Part shown: in pieces, positions 1 through 8,501 of the stretch
How positions within the stretch are numbered: position 1 is the stretch's first letter
Layout of the letters: every line of letters starts with the position of its first letter
NCBI RefSeq assembly: GCF_017355835.1
Contig: NZ_JAFEWF010000002.1
Location: forward strand, 310,001-374,000
DNA length: 64,000 bases
DNA from: Desertivirga brevis
GTDB lineage: Bacteria; Bacteroidota; Bacteroidia; Sphingobacteriales; Sphingobacteriaceae
Direction of reading: 5' to 3'
Notes under the pieces: generated by a model
What the model saw: only the letters and a program-made list of their open reading frames with translations
Databases searched by the model: none
Told to the model about the DNA's origin: nothing
Program-made: the position numbers and the translations under genes

Positions 1-122
1 GCTACTTCTGAAGAGACTATCACTTCGTCCGCCTCAAAAGTCCCTGTGGCATCAGCTTTATTATTGTCTGTGTTGCATGCAGCAATAAAGGCTGCCATGG
101 TAAAAAGTAGTATTTTCTTCAT
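1..122 (-). CDS. Membrane-fusion lipoprotein of efflux system, N-terminal fragment
   Basis: Only the first 40 or so codons are in the window; the gene runs off the left edge. It starts at the ATG complementary to 120-122. It begins with MKKILLFTMAAFIAAC, a lipoprotein signal with the lipid-anchored Cys at about residue 16. The segment FEADEVIVSSE after the linker is typical of the N-terminus of HlyD/YbhG-type periplasmic adaptors. The stop of the TolC-like gene lies 1 nt upstream, so tetR, channel and adaptor form one operon. The inner-membrane pump is presumably beyond the window. The family call is inferred from this short stretch and from the neighbours. Confidence 0.7.
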   Translation of the reverse strand, partial: MKKILLFTMAAFIAACNTDNNKADATGTFEADEVIVSSEV

Positions 123-123
123 T

Positions 124-1392
124 TTAATAACCTGCTATCGTGCTGTAATTTAATTGAGCTTGTAATAGTTGAAGTTGATGAGTGACGAGCATTTGCCTTG
201 CCTGGTCTGCCGCGTTTACTTCCCTGATATAGTCGGAGGTGGTGATCACCTGATTTTCTAACTGTGCACTCGCTGCTGTTTTTACCTTTTCCCTTAAGGC
301 TATGATCTGCTTATCCGTATCAACCAGTAATTCAAGTTTTTCAATTTCTGCTTTTTGTTGAATCAATTGGGAGTTTGTATTTAGCAGAAATGTCTCTTTT
401 TGCAGGTCAGCAGATTTAGCGTTTATATCTGCAATCTGTTTGTCTTTTTTATAAGTATAGAGGTTGCTGATGTTCCAGTTCAACCGTAGCCCACCTATAT
501 AAAACCAGTCGAATTGATTCTCCAACATGTTCAGTCCGGGTCTGCCGTAACCACCCTGTCCGAACAGGCTGGCCTTTGGTAAGTTTCTAGATGTAATAAG
601 CTTTTTTTGTTGAACCGCCAATAATGTCTGCTTATCATAGAGCTTGAGCTCCGGCCGTTTTATTTTTGAAACTACCTCTATTTTATTTGGCCACTCCAGC
701 TGAACATTTATTGGTAATGCCTCACCAACAAACAGGCCCAGGGTGCGTATCAAACCTTTCCGTGATGCCATTAATTCTATCTTGCGCTGATCGGCTTTCA
801 ATAGTTCTGCCTCCAGAGAATTAAGGTTGGAACGGAATGCGACGCCATTATTTACAAGGGCTTCCGTTTTTTTATACCCTGTTTTTATATCAGCCCTTAT
901 CAAATCTGCTTGTTTCGTTTGCTCATCCAATAACAGAATACTAAGGTAGATCTGCTGAATCCTGTCCTTTAGTTTATGTAACTCAACTTCCACTTTTTCT
1001 CGTTCCACCTCCGAGTTTAATTTTTGTAGCTGTTTTTGATTGCTGATCATTCTTCCGTCAAATACGGTCTGATTCAAATCAACAACTGCTTTGTACTGAT
1101 CTTTGCTCAGAGGATTGACAAAGATTCCTGGAATGGGAATATTAACACTGGTAACGTCTGATTGATAAGTTGCCTGTGCATTAAGGGAAACTTGCGGAAG
1201 GTATCCCTTAATCAAGTTTTGCAGGGTAAGATGTTCGGTTTCATCTATCAGTCGTTGTTGTTCTAACATCGGATAATGTTCCCTGGCTTTTTGCTGAATA
1301 GTCTCGAGATTCAGCTGCTGTCCCGTACTTACGATAGGAGAGAGTACTGCTATTAATCTAACCAATCTGTTTAACCAAATAGTTAATTTCAT
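124..1392 (-). CDS. TolC-like outer membrane efflux channel
   Basis: This 422-residue protein has an N-terminal signal peptide (about 1-24) and two long helical, Gln/Leu/Lys-rich OEP repeats (roughly 30-215 and 230-420) typical of the TolC family. It would form the trimeric outer-membrane duct of a tripartite efflux pump. The N-terminal repeat contains the usual segment with aromatic and proline residues around NIPIPGIFVNPLSKDQ. It lies 11 nt downstream of a tetR gene and 1 nt upstream of an adaptor lipoprotein, so it is the second gene of a three-or-more-gene efflux operon. The substrate cannot be predicted. Confidence 0.9.
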   Translation of the reverse strand: MKLTIWLNRLVRLIAVLSPIVSTGQQLNLETIQQKAREHYPMLEQQRLIDETEHLTLQNLIKGYLPQVSLNAQATYQSDVTSVNIPIPGIFVNPLSKDQYKAVVDLNQTVFDGRMISNQKQLQKLNSEVEREKVEVELHKLKDRIQQIYLSILLLDEQTKQADLIRADIKTGYKKTEALVNNGVAFRSNLNSLEAELLKADQRKIELMASRKGLIRTLGLFVGEALPINVQLEWPNKIEVVSKIKRPELKLYDKQTLLAVQQKKLITSRNLPKASLFGQGGYGRPGLNMLENQFDWFYIGGLRLNWNISNLYTYKKDKQIADINAKSADLQKETFLLNTNSQLIQQKAEIEKLELLVDTDKQIIALREKVKTAASAQLENQVITTSDYIREVNAADQARQMLVTHQLQLLQAQLNYSTIAGY

Positions 1393-1403
1393 CGCAAATT
1401 TTT

Positions 1404-2009
1404 TTAAATTTTAAGTGCCTGTATAATAAACTGGGGCACCAGCAATTTCCGTTCTTGCATTAGCTGGAAAAACTGCTGGTCGTTAACTCCCGCTATCATT
1501 TGTAACATAGGTTTACCGATAAAGGGAAATATACACAATGACATTACATTCATTATTAGATGTGCAGGGTGAATAGGACGAATTTCCTTCTCTTCAATCG
1601 CCTTCTCCAACTGCTTCAGAAACTTTCCAATTTTCGGTTTCTCTCCGCCCCACATCTTTTTCAGGAATTCCTCTGGCTGTTTGTGCATTTCATTCATCAC
1701 GAACAATGGTAGAAAGGGATTTTCGAGAACTTTGTCAATGTATTCTGAAGAAAAGGTTTCAATCTTCTCTTGCCAGCTCATATCTGAGCTGAATATTTCA
1801 TTAACCCTTGGTATAAACCTTCCTACCGTTCCAGTGAAAATAACTTCAAAAAGTTTTTCTTTGCTTCTAAAGTAGTAGTGCAACAGCGCTTTATTAATTC
1901 CAGCCTCGTCTGCTATATCCTGCATTCGTGCACCAGCCATTCCTTTCGCTACAAAAACCTTCTTAGCCGCATCAAGTATCTTCTGTTCTGTCGATTTATC
2001 TGTCTCCAA
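1404..2009 (-). CDS. TetR/AcrR family transcriptional regulator
   Basis: The 201-residue protein has a classic TetR N-terminus. Residues about 7-56 form the helix-turn-helix domain (ILDAAKKVFVAKG, then MQDIADEAGINKALLHYYF, then SKEKLFE). The divergent C-terminal half should bind an inducer. It is the first gene of the efflux operon read leftward. A perfect 8-2-8 palindrome at 2022-2039, 13 nt upstream of the start, is the obvious operator. Family knowledge and position suggest that it represses itself and the pump genes until a toxic ligand binds. The ligand is unknown. Confidence 0.93.
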   Translation of the reverse strand: METDKSTEQKILDAAKKVFVAKGMAGARMQDIADEAGINKALLHYYFRSKEKLFEVIFTGTVGRFIPRVNEIFSSDMSWQEKIETFSSEYIDKVLENPFLPLFVMNEMHKQPEEFLKKMWGGEKPKIGKFLKQLEKAIEEKEIRPIHPAHLIMNVMSLCIFPFIGKPMLQMIAGVNDQQFFQLMQERKLLVPQFIIQALKI

Positions 2010-2021
2010 TTCACCAAGTAA

Positions 2022-2039
2022 TTTAACCAGATGGTTAAA
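2022..2039. promoter_or_regulatory. Probable TetR operator palindrome
   Basis: TTTAACCA-GA-TGGTTAAA is a perfect inverted repeat with 8-bp arms and a 2-bp centre. It lies 13 nt upstream of the tetR start, in the divergent gap with the DinB gene. Its size and position fit a TetR dimer operator that autoregulates the efflux operon. Confidence 0.7.
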
Positions 2040-2108
2040 ACAAAAATAGCTCCTCTTTTTCAGTTTTCAAAAAAATTATTTTCTATTTTGAGGCCCTTAT
2101 TTATACGT

Positions 2109-2648
2109 ATGATAGCAGAAATAGAACAACTTCGTTTTCCAATTGGAAAATTTAAGGCTCCAGATAATATAACTTCTAATGATATAGCGACATGGATTAA
2201 TGAGCTGGAACAGTTGCCGGCGGACTTTAAAGATGCCGTAAATTTATTAAAGCCAGATCAGTTGAATACTCCGTATCGTCCCGATGGCTGGACCCTATTA
2301 CAGGTGGTTCATCATGTGGCCGACAGTCACATGAATTCATATATTCGATTCAAACTGGCAGTTTCTGAAACTTCGCCCACTGTAAAGCCCTATTTTGAAG
2401 ACAGATGGGCGGAGTTTGCTGATGGTAAGGAAGCGGCTGTTGAAATTTCCCTCACATTGCTGCAAAGCCTTCATTCCAGGTGGGTATTGTTTCTACGCTC
2501 CTTAAACCCGGAAGATTTCGAGAAAGGATTTATTCATCCCGAGCATGGAAAATTGATTTTACTAAAGGAGGCTTTGGGAATGTACGCATGGCATGGCAAG
2601 CACCATTTGAACCAGATCCTCCAAACCAAGAAATTACAGAGTTGGTAG
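2109..2648 (+). CDS. DinB/YfiT-like putative thiol transferase or metal-dependent hydrolase
   Basis: An open frame exists from 2031, but that ATG lies inside the TetR operator and its first 26 residues do not resemble the family. The ATG at 2109 (MIAEIEQLRFPIGKF) gives a 179-residue protein of typical length. It matches the DinB four-helix-bundle superfamily, in particular YfiT/BstA-type proteins: the RPDGWTLLQVVHHVADSH motif (about residues 59-76 from 2109) and a C-terminal YAWHGKHHLNQI motif supply the metal-binding histidines. BstA members transfer bacillithiol to electrophiles; whether this host makes that thiol is not shown here. A TATTTTG element at 2084-2090 could be the -7 box. It converges with the next gene with a 7-nt gap. 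Confidence 0.85.
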   Translation: MIAEIEQLRFPIGKFKAPDNITSNDIATWINELEQLPADFKDAVNLLKPDQLNTPYRPDGWTLLQVVHHVADSHMNSYIRFKLAVSETSPTVKPYFEDRWAEFADGKEAAVEISLTLLQSLHSRWVLFLRSLNPEDFEKGFIHPEHGKLILLKEALGMYAWHGKHHLNQILQTKKLQSW

Positions 2649-2655
2649 AGAACGA

Positions 2656-3003
2656 TCAGCAGTTGCGTACTAACTTGTTGTGTTGATTCAAGTCTTTGCG
2701 TTCTTCTTTTTTTATGATTTTATCATAGAAATGAGGAGCAACGGTTTCAATAAAAGGGGCGATGAATTTTTCAAAAGTATCAGCCGAAGGAATTTTTTGC
2801 TCTTCTGGCTGCTGCCGTTTCGTGGTATCTTTAACTTTTTGTCCGCCAGGAACCTTAGGGGTCTTTGACTTACAAGAGGAGTTTTCAACCTTATTACAAA
2901 GATTGGACAGATGGTGAAATGGGCATTCCCTACCATTCCCCGCATATACCAAGGTACTAGCTAACAATGTAACAAGCAGGCAGTATGAAAATAACCTTGG
3001 CAT
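2656..3003 (-). CDS. Small secreted Cys-containing protein of unknown function
   Basis: I do not recognise this 115-residue protein. It has a convincing signal peptide (about residues 1-21, ending near VYAG), followed by CPFHHLSNLC, a further Cys, a Lys/Pro/Gln-rich low-complexity stretch (about 45-70) and a charged C-terminus. The Cys and His cluster could bind metal or form disulfides. It lies downstream of the OmpA-like gene on the same strand but is separated from it by a strong terminator, so it should have its own promoter. A signal peptide in frame supports this reading over the overlapping minus-strand frame at 2712-2945. Confidence 0.6.
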   Translation of the reverse strand: MPRLFSYCLLVTLLASTLVYAGNGRECPFHHLSNLCNKVENSSCKSKTPKVPGGQKVKDTTKRQQPEEQKIPSADTFEKFIAPFIETVAPHFYDKIIKKEERKDLNQHNKLVRNC

Positions 3004-3030
3004 TGATCAAAGGTAGTGATAAGTATATAT

Positions 3031-3070
3031 AAAAAGAAACCCTGAAGTGAGCACTTCAGGGTTTCTTTTT
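3031..3070 (-). terminator. Strong intrinsic terminator after OmpA-like gene
   Basis: A perfect 19-bp inverted repeat (3031-3049 with 3052-3070, 2-nt centre) has A-rich and T-rich flanks, so it can work in both directions. It lies 15 nt past the stop of the OmpA-like lipoprotein gene and upstream of the small secreted protein. Confidence 0.85.
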
Positions 3071-3085
3071 ATCATTAAATCTGAA

Positions 3086-3769
3086 TTATTGTCCCGACGC
3101 CTGACGTGCCTCAGCTTTTAATTTATCGTTGGCTACGATAACAATTTCAACACGGCGATTTTGTGCTTTTCCTGATTCGCTAGTATTATCAGCAATAGGC
3201 TCAGCCTCGCCTTTACCCACAGTTGATAAACGACTGCTCGAGATACCTTGTGACAATGCGAAATCTCTTACAGAGTTAGCGCGTTGTTGAGATAGACCCA
3301 TATTAAAATCATCGCTACCAACAGCATCAGTATGACCAATGATCATAATGTTTGTCTCAGGATTGTTTTTCATTGAGGCAGCCAGGTTTTGAATATTAGT
3401 TCTTGCTGCATCTTTTAAGTCGGACTTACCTGTATCGAAAAGAATTCCTGAATTGAATTTAACGATTAGACCTTCACCTGCAGGAATTACCTCAGCTCCA
3501 GGAACATTTCTTTTAATCTCTTCCGCCTGGCGGTCCATTTTGCGCCCAATATATGCTCCGGCTACACCGCCAATTGCACCACCAACTACTGCTCCAACAG
3601 CTGTGTTGCCTGCTTTTTTACCAATAAGGGCTCCAATTGTTCCACCTGCAGCAGAACCTATAACTGTTCCCTTTTGAGTACGTGTCATTTGGCTACAACC
3701 AGTAGCGAACATTGAAACGGAAGCTAAAGCCAGGCAATAAGTAGCTATTTTAATTTTCATAGTTTTCAT
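3086..3769 (-). CDS. OmpA-family lipoprotein with glycine-zipper domain
   Basis: This 227-residue protein begins with a lipoprotein signal (Cys at about 25, in ATGCSQ). A glycine-zipper segment follows (about 34-78; repeated GxxxG such as GSAAGGTIGALIG and VVGGAIGGVAGAYIG), which could insert in a membrane. The C-terminal OmpA domain (about 100-215) contains FDTGKSDLK, IIGHTDAVGS and the peptidoglycan-binding LSQQRANSVRDFAL and NRRVEIVI motifs. It probably anchors the outer membrane to peptidoglycan. It is monocistronic, with its own terminator at 3031-3070. The second Met (residue 4) is an alternative start. Confidence 0.92.
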   Translation of the reverse strand: MKTMKIKIATYCLALASVSMFATGCSQMTRTQKGTVIGSAAGGTIGALIGKKAGNTAVGAVVGGAIGGVAGAYIGRKMDRQAEEIKRNVPGAEVIPAGEGLIVKFNSGILFDTGKSDLKDAARTNIQNLAASMKNNPETNIMIIGHTDAVGSDDFNMGLSQQRANSVRDFALSQGISSSRLSTVGKGEAEPIADNTSESGKAQNRRVEIVIVANDKLKAEARQASGQ

Positions 3770-4159
3770 GATCTTGTATTTGTGTGTTTGTTAATAATTC
3801 AAAGCAAATGCCAAAAAACCGGATTTTGTACTATTTATTTGCTTGTTACCTTTAAGACAGTTAGCAATACAAAAGGTTTAATGTAATTCCGGGCCAATTT
3901 TAGTACAATAATTTCATAGGTCAAATTCTAAATGTGAAAAAGGGAATATAATAAATACCGGTACAAAAAAAGATTAAGTCAATATTAACAATTAACAATT
4001 TCTTAATATTCCGTAACATTTTGCTTAACAATACCTTAATACTTTTGATGGCATAAATCATAAGTGAACTTAGGAAATAGAAAGTTAATAATGATTTAAC
4101 TCAGTAATAACGGGCACCTAACAAGTGTCAGGGTAATTTGCAAAATTAAAGAAACTTAA
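3770..4159. other. 390-bp divergent regulatory gap (OmpA-like | pstS)
   Basis: No gene is visible. The right half holds five TTAA(C/T)A-like units phased at about 11 bp (3992-4041) and a -7 element TACTTTTG (4040-4047). The predicted pstS leader is about 105 nt. The left half presumably carries the promoter of the OmpA-like gene, but I cannot place it. Confidence 0.6.
3992..4047 (+). promoter_or_regulatory. Pho-box-like tandem repeats and pst promoter
   Basis: Units begin at 3992 (TTAACA), 4003 (TTAATA), 4014 (TAACAT), 4025 (TTAACA) and 4036 (TTAATA), each 11 bp apart, so they lie on one helix face. The last runs into the Bacteroidota -7 box TACTTTTG at 4040-4047. Head-to-tail 11-bp repeats are how OmpR/PhoB-type regulators bind, and TTAACA resembles the Bacillus PhoP box. 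Control of the pst operon by a PhoB-like protein is inferred. Confidence 0.65.
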
Positions 4160-5179
4160 ATGAAGAAATTAGTTGTATTGCTTTCCTTAACCGTAGCATT
4201 GGCATCTTGCGGTGGTGGCAAAAAAAATCAAGGTTCAGGCGAGGGACTATCAGGAGAGGTTAAAATTGACGGATCGAGTACTGTTTATCCTCTTTCTGAA
4301 GCAGTAGCAGAAGAATTCAGAAATGCTGAAGGCGGAATTCGGGTTACTGTTGGTGAGTCTGGAACCGGAGGAGGTTTCAAGAAATTTTCCAGAGCAGAGA
4401 TCGATATCAACAATGCTTCAAGACCTATTAAAGATGAAGAGGTGGAATTGTGTAAACAAGGCGGGGTTGATTATATCGAACTTCCAGTTGCTTACGATGG
4501 TCTTGCAGTAGTGGTAAGTAAAGAAAATACGTTCGTAGACTTCCTTACTGTGGAAGAATTGAAAAAGATCTGGGAGCCGGCGGCACAGGGCAAGATTAAA
4601 ACCTGGAATCAAATACGTGCTTCTTTCCCTAATCAACCAATCAATTTATACGGTGCCGGAACTGCTTCAGGTACTTACGACTACTTTACAGAGGCTATTG
4701 TAGGTAAAGCAAAGTCTTCTCGTGGTGATTATAATGCTAGCGAAGACGACAACGTTTTAGTAAAAGGAGTTTCTTCTGATAAGAACGCATTAGGTTATTT
4801 CGGTTTGGCCTATTATACAAATAATGCTGATAAACTAAAGCTTGTCCCTATTAATGATGGTGACGACTCAAATGGTAAAGGCGGTATCCTTCCAACGCCT
4901 GAAACTGTAGCAAATGGAACATATCAACCACTTTCACGTCCGCTGTTTATATATGTAAATACTAAAGCTGCAGATCGGGCTGATGTCAAAGCTTTCATTA
5001 ATTTCTATCTAGATAATGCTTCATCATTATCAAAAGAAGTAGGCACAATCCCTCTTTCTGCTGAGGTGTATCCCTTAGTTAAGAAGAAGTTTGAAGCAAA
5101 AAAGGCAGGATCTGTTTTCGCTGGTGGTAAGAAAACTGTTGGTGTAAGTATGGCAGAGCTATTAAAGGCTGAACAATAA
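4160..5179 (+). CDS. pstS: Phosphate ABC transporter, substrate-binding lipoprotein PstS
   Basis: This 339-residue lipoprotein (signal [17 protein letters not shown], lipid Cys at 17) has the PstS/SphX fold. The phosphate-binding segments are visible: [11 protein letters not shown] (about 38-48), [11 protein letters not shown] (about 67-77), NNASRPIK and [12 protein letters not shown] (about 166-177). It captures inorganic phosphate in the periplasm and delivers it to PstCA. It is the first gene of pstSCAB-phoU, behind a promoter with tandem TTAAC boxes. An 84-nt gap with a stem-loop separates it from pstC, which would allow pstS to be expressed more than the permease. Confidence 0.96.
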   Translation: MKKLVVLLSLTVALASCGGGKKNQGSGEGLSGEVKIDGSSTVYPLSEAVAEEFRNAEGGIRVTVGESGTGGGFKKFSRAEIDINNASRPIKDEEVELCKQGGVDYIELPVAYDGLAVVVSKENTFVDFLTVEELKKIWEPAAQGKIKTWNQIRASFPNQPINLYGAGTASGTYDYFTEAIVGKAKSSRGDYNASEDDNVLVKGVSSDKNALGYFGLAYYTNNADKLKLVPINDGDDSNGKGGILPTPETVANGTYQPLSRPLFIYVNTKAADRADVKAFINFYLDNASSLSKEVGTIPLSAEVYPLVKKKFEAKKAGSVFAGGKKTVGVSMAELLKAEQ

Positions 5180-5214
5180 TATTTATTCTACGGATAGTAT
5201 AATTAGTAATTTCA

Positions 5215-5248
5215 CAAGCTTCCTGTTGTTTTTCCTTCAGGGAGCTTG
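5215..5248 (+). terminator. Intercistronic stem-loop between pstS and pstC
   Basis: An 11-bp stem (5215-5225 with 5238-5248, one G-U pair) encloses a 12-nt U-rich loop. No T-run follows, so it is more likely an mRNA 3'-stabiliser, processing site or partial attenuator than a full terminator. Confidence 0.55.
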
Positions 5249-5263
5249 CTTATGAAATAACAA

Positions 5264-6142
5264 ATGGTAAAAGTTAAAGAAAAAGCTATAGAGACTTTTT
5301 TGATCTTATGTAGCTTGATTACAGTTCTGACAACGCTTGGGATTATTATTGTTCTAGCTTCGGAAACCATAACGTTCTTTAAAGAGGTATCTATTGTCGA
5401 GTTCTTTACCGGCACTGAGTGGACACCTCTGTTTGCAAATAAAAAGTTTGGTATTCTACCCCTTGTTTGTGGAACTTTGCTTACAACCCTTATTGCGATT
5501 TCTGTGGCTTTGCCTCTGGGATTAACAATCGCGATATATCTAAACGAGTATGCTCATCAGAAATTTACAGCGGTAGTAAAGCCTTTGTTAGAAATCCTGG
5601 CTGCCGTTCCAACCGTGGTGTATGGATTTTTTGCATTAACCTTTGTAACTCCTCTTCTTCAGTCATTTATTCCTGATCTATCTGGCTTTAATGCATTGTC
5701 TGCCGGCTTGGTGATGGGGGTGATGATTATTCCTTACATATCATCCTTAAGTGAGGACGCTTTAAGAGCGGTACCGAAATCTCTTCGTGAGGCTGCTTAT
5801 GGGATGGGATCAACGAAGTTACAAACGGCATTTAGAGTGATGGTTCCTGCTGCATCATCTGGTATTGTAGTATCCGTAATCCTGGCAATATCAAGGGCGA
5901 TTGGAGAGACAATGATCGTTGCCGTTGCTGCTGGTCAGGAACCCAAGTTTACCTTCAATCCCCTTACTTCAATTGAGACGATCACAACTTATATCGTTCA
6001 AGTGAGCATGGGTGATGTCCCTCAGAACTCTTTAGAGTACCGAACGATTTTCTCAGCGGGTATGGCTTTGTTCATCTTCACTTTTCTATTAAATAACATC
6101 AGTTTCTGGATCAAGAAAAAATTTCAGGAGAGGTATGAGTAA
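5264..6142 (+). CDS. pstC: Phosphate ABC transporter permease PstC
   Basis: The 292-residue membrane protein has about six transmembrane helices. The first is near residues 8-32. The binding-protein-dependent transport domain (about 65-285) carries the EAA coupling loop [15 protein letters not shown] (about 175-190), where PstB docks. With PstA it forms the phosphate channel in the inner membrane. It overlaps pstA by 8 nt, so the two are translationally coupled. The operon position and the pairing with PstA separate it from other permeases of the family. Confidence 0.95.
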   Translation: MVKVKEKAIETFLILCSLITVLTTLGIIIVLASETITFFKEVSIVEFFTGTEWTPLFANKKFGILPLVCGTLLTTLIAISVALPLGLTIAIYLNEYAHQKFTAVVKPLLEILAAVPTVVYGFFALTFVTPLLQSFIPDLSGFNALSAGLVMGVMIIPYISSLSEDALRAVPKSLREAAYGMGSTKLQTAFRVMVPAASSGIVVSVILAISRAIGETMIVAVAAGQEPKFTFNPLTSIETITTYIVQVSMGDVPQNSLEYRTIFSAGMALFIFTFLLNNISFWIKKKFQERYE

Positions 6143-6992
6143 TTCACAACTAAACAGGCTTAAAAATCTTATTTTTAAGCTTTTCGCAATATTTTGTACA
6201 TCGGTTGGATTAATAGTCCTGGTTGTACTTCTCTATGTGGTCATCACAGAAGGCTTCTCAAGGATCGATTACGATTTCCTAACCAACCTGCCATCCAGAA
6301 GTGCTGAAAGGGCGGGCATTTATACCGCTTTGGCAGGAATGGTTTGGATACTTGTGCTTACGGTCCTTATCGCATTTCCAATAGGTGTAGGTGCGGGACT
6401 TTATTTACAGGAGTATGGGAAGAGAAACGCGTTTACTAGTTTTATAGAAATAAATATTTCTAATTTAGCAGGTGTACCTTCTATTATTTACGGGATACTT
6501 GGACTAGAGTTGTTTGGACGATTTCTTGGATTTGGAAACAGCATTCTTACCGGAAGCTTAACACTGTCGCTTTTAGTCCTGCCATTGATTATTGTTTCGA
6601 CAAGGGAGGCTGTTAAAGCAGTGCCGAAATCACTAAGAGAAGCAAGTTACGGTCTTGGTGCAACCAAATGGCAAACCATAAGCAGAGTTGTTTTGCCTTC
6701 GGCTTTTGGAGGTATCATGACTGGTCTCATTCTTGCAGTTTCACGCGCAATTGGAGAAACTGCTCCTTTGATAGTAATTGGAGCATTAGTGTATGTTCCA
6801 TTTATTCCCGAAGGGCCAATGGACGAATTTACCGTATTGCCAATACAAATTTTTAACTGGGTTACTCGTCCTCAGGCAGGGTTTGTAACTAATGCTGCGG
6901 CAGCTATCATTATACTTTTAGCATTCACCTTTTTTATGAATGGTATTGCGGTAATTGTCAGAAATAGATTTAACAAGAGAACTAAGTTTTAA
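6135..6992 (+). CDS. pstA: Phosphate ABC transporter permease PstA
   Basis: The 285-residue inner-membrane permease has about six transmembrane helices, the first at about 15-38. Its EAA loop is [15 protein letters not shown] (about 164-178). The [10 protein letters not shown] segment after SRAIGE is characteristic of PstA. It is the partner of PstC in the phosphate import channel. The start codon lies 8 nt inside pstC, and pstB follows after 8 nt. Confidence 0.95.
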   Translation: MSNSQLNRLKNLIFKLFAIFCTSVGLIVLVVLLYVVITEGFSRIDYDFLTNLPSRSAERAGIYTALAGMVWILVLTVLIAFPIGVGAGLYLQEYGKRNAFTSFIEINISNLAGVPSIIYGILGLELFGRFLGFGNSILTGSLTLSLLVLPLIIVSTREAVKAVPKSLREASYGLGATKWQTISRVVLPSAFGGIMTGLILAVSRAIGETAPLIVIGALVYVPFIPEGPMDEFTVLPIQIFNWVTRPQAGFVTNAAAAIIILLAFTFFMNGIAVIVRNRFNKRTKF

Positions 6993-7000
6993 GAAATATA

Positions 7001-7753
7001 ATGTACAAGCTGGAAGCAAGGAATGTAAATCTTTATTACGGAGAAAAGCATGCATTAAAGAATATCGGTATTGGTATAGAGCCGAACACTGTAACAGCTT
7101 TTATTGGTCCTTCTGGATGTGGAAAATCTACATTTTTAAGGTGCTTCAACCGGATGAACGACCTTATCGATAATGTGAAGATAACGGGGGATATTCTTAT
7201 CGATGGAAGAAACGTATATAAAAGTAAGATCGACGTTGATGAACACCGGAAAAAGATAGGAATGGTTTTTCAAAAACCTAATCCTTTTCCAAAAAGTATC
7301 TATGAAAATGTTATTTATGGTTTGAGGATAAATGGCGTCAAGGACAAGACTTTGCTCGACGAAAGTGTGGAACGTTCGTTAAAGCAGGCTGCATTATGGG
7401 ATGAGGTTAAGGATGATTTGAAAAAATCTGCTTTATCCTTGTCAGGAGGACAGCAACAACGTCTTTGTATCGCCCGTGCTATGGCTGTAGAACCTTCGGT
7501 GATCCTGATGGATGAGCCCGCTTCGGCACTTGACCCTATATCAACGTCAAAGATAGAGGAACTGATTTATGAGCTTAAAAGCAAATATACCATTGTAATT
7601 GTTACTCATAATATGCAGCAAGCCGCACGAATAAGCGATAAAACTGCGTTCTTCTATTTAGGAGAATTGATAGAGTATACCGAAACACCTAAAATGTTTA
7701 CTAACCCTGATAAAGAACAAACTCAGAACTACATAACCGGTCGTTTTGGGTAA
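7001..7753 (+). CDS. pstB: Phosphate ABC transporter ATP-binding protein PstB
   Basis: This 250-residue ATPase is of standard PstB length. Walker A is GPSGCGKST (about 36-44), followed by the PstB-typical [11 protein letters not shown]. The signature is [14 protein letters not shown] (about 148-161) and Walker B is [13 protein letters not shown]. The switch His lies in VTHNM. It hydrolyses ATP to drive phosphate import through PstCA. It is fourth in the operon, 18 nt before phoU. Confidence 0.97.
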   Translation: MYKLEARNVNLYYGEKHALKNIGIGIEPNTVTAFIGPSGCGKSTFLRCFNRMNDLIDNVKITGDILIDGRNVYKSKIDVDEHRKKIGMVFQKPNPFPKSIYENVIYGLRINGVKDKTLLDESVERSLKQAALWDEVKDDLKKSALSLSGGQQQRLCIARAMAVEPSVILMDEPASALDPISTSKIEELIYELKSKYTIVIVTHNMQQAARISDKTAFFYLGELIEYTETPKMFTNPDKEQTQNYITGRFG

Positions 7754-7771
7754 TAAGGAAGGAATTAAATT

Positions 7772-8449
7772 ATGACTCATTTAGAAGAAGAGTTAAATAA
7801 GCTCCGCGGGGAGATGATTGAGATGGCCAACCTGGTCAGGTCTCAAATAGAAAAGAGCCTTACAGCTCTTATTGACGAAGACGTTGATCTTGCCCGCGAA
7901 GTCATTTTTAACGAAAAGCGTGTTAATGCAATGGAATTGTCTATAGATAAGGATTGTGAAAATATCCTTGCCCTATTAAATCCATTTGCCAGCGACATGC
8001 GTTTCGTTTTTGCTACGCTAAAGATCAATACTAATTTTGAACGTATTGGCGATAGCGCAGAAGGAATAGCTAAATATATCCTGCAATCGGGAAAGTGTTT
8101 CGATGAGGAACTTTTGAACGACTGTCGCTTCAATGAGATGGCAGATATTGTTAAAGAAATGCTCGATTCTATTGGTAGGGCTTACGAAGGAAATGATGCT
8201 AAACTGGCGCGAACAGTTTTCAAGCAGGACATGATCCTTGATGAGATTAACAAAGCCTCTACCGACAATATCGCTGTATATATTAATAAAAGGCCTGAGA
8301 ATGTTTACCAGGCACTGTACCTGTTAACTGTGATCAGGAAACTTGAAAGGGTAGGAGATCATATTACCAACATTGCCGAGGAAATCATATTCCATCTTGA
8401 AGCAAAAGTTTTGAAGCATATCAAAAAAAGTGTCGAGGACGACGAATAG
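7772..8449 (+). CDS. phoU: Phosphate signalling protein PhoU
   Basis: The 225-residue all-helical protein has two PhoU repeats (about 15-105 and 118-210). Each ends in the metal-binding signature, RIGDSAEGIAKYI in the first and RVGDHITNIAEEI in the second. PhoU links the state of the PstSCAB transporter to a PhoR-type kinase and damps phosphate-starvation gene expression. It is the last gene of the operon. A 20-bp hairpin terminator follows 5 nt after its stop codon. No PhoR/PhoB pair is adjacent; the nearest two-component system is at 12.0-14.6 kb. Confidence 0.95.
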   Translation: MTHLEEELNKLRGEMIEMANLVRSQIEKSLTALIDEDVDLAREVIFNEKRVNAMELSIDKDCENILALLNPFASDMRFVFATLKINTNFERIGDSAEGIAKYILQSGKCFDEELLNDCRFNEMADIVKEMLDSIGRAYEGNDAKLARTVFKQDMILDEINKASTDNIAVYINKRPENVYQALYLLTVIRKLERVGDHITNIAEEIIFHLEAKVLKHIKKSVEDDE

Positions 8450-8454
8450 TATAA

Positions 8455-8501
8455 GTAGATTAAAAAGCCATTCTTCCTGGTAGAATGGCTTTTTAATCTA
8501 C
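8455..8501. terminator. Bidirectional terminator between phoU and lipoprotein gene
   Basis: A perfect 20-bp stem (8455-8474 with 8482-8501) and 7-nt loop carry a T-run on each strand. It separates two convergent genes; its right arm overlaps the last codons and stop of the minus-strand gene (8498). Confidence 0.88.

Noticed and set aside
1371..1386. Second operator-like sequence (TTAACCA-N2-TAGTTAA) at the start of the TolC-like gene
   Set aside because: It matches 14 of 16 positions of the first operator core, but its symmetry is imperfect and it lies inside the coding sequence for KLTIWLN; it may be chance.
2031..2108. Upstream ATG start for the DinB-like gene at 2031
   Set aside because: It lies in the right arm of the TetR operator, and the 26 extra residues do not fit the family; the ATG at 2109 does.
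2712..2945. 77-residue minus-strand frame overlapping the small secreted protein
   Set aside because: It lacks a signal peptide and recognisable features; the overlapping 115-residue frame has a convincing signal peptide.
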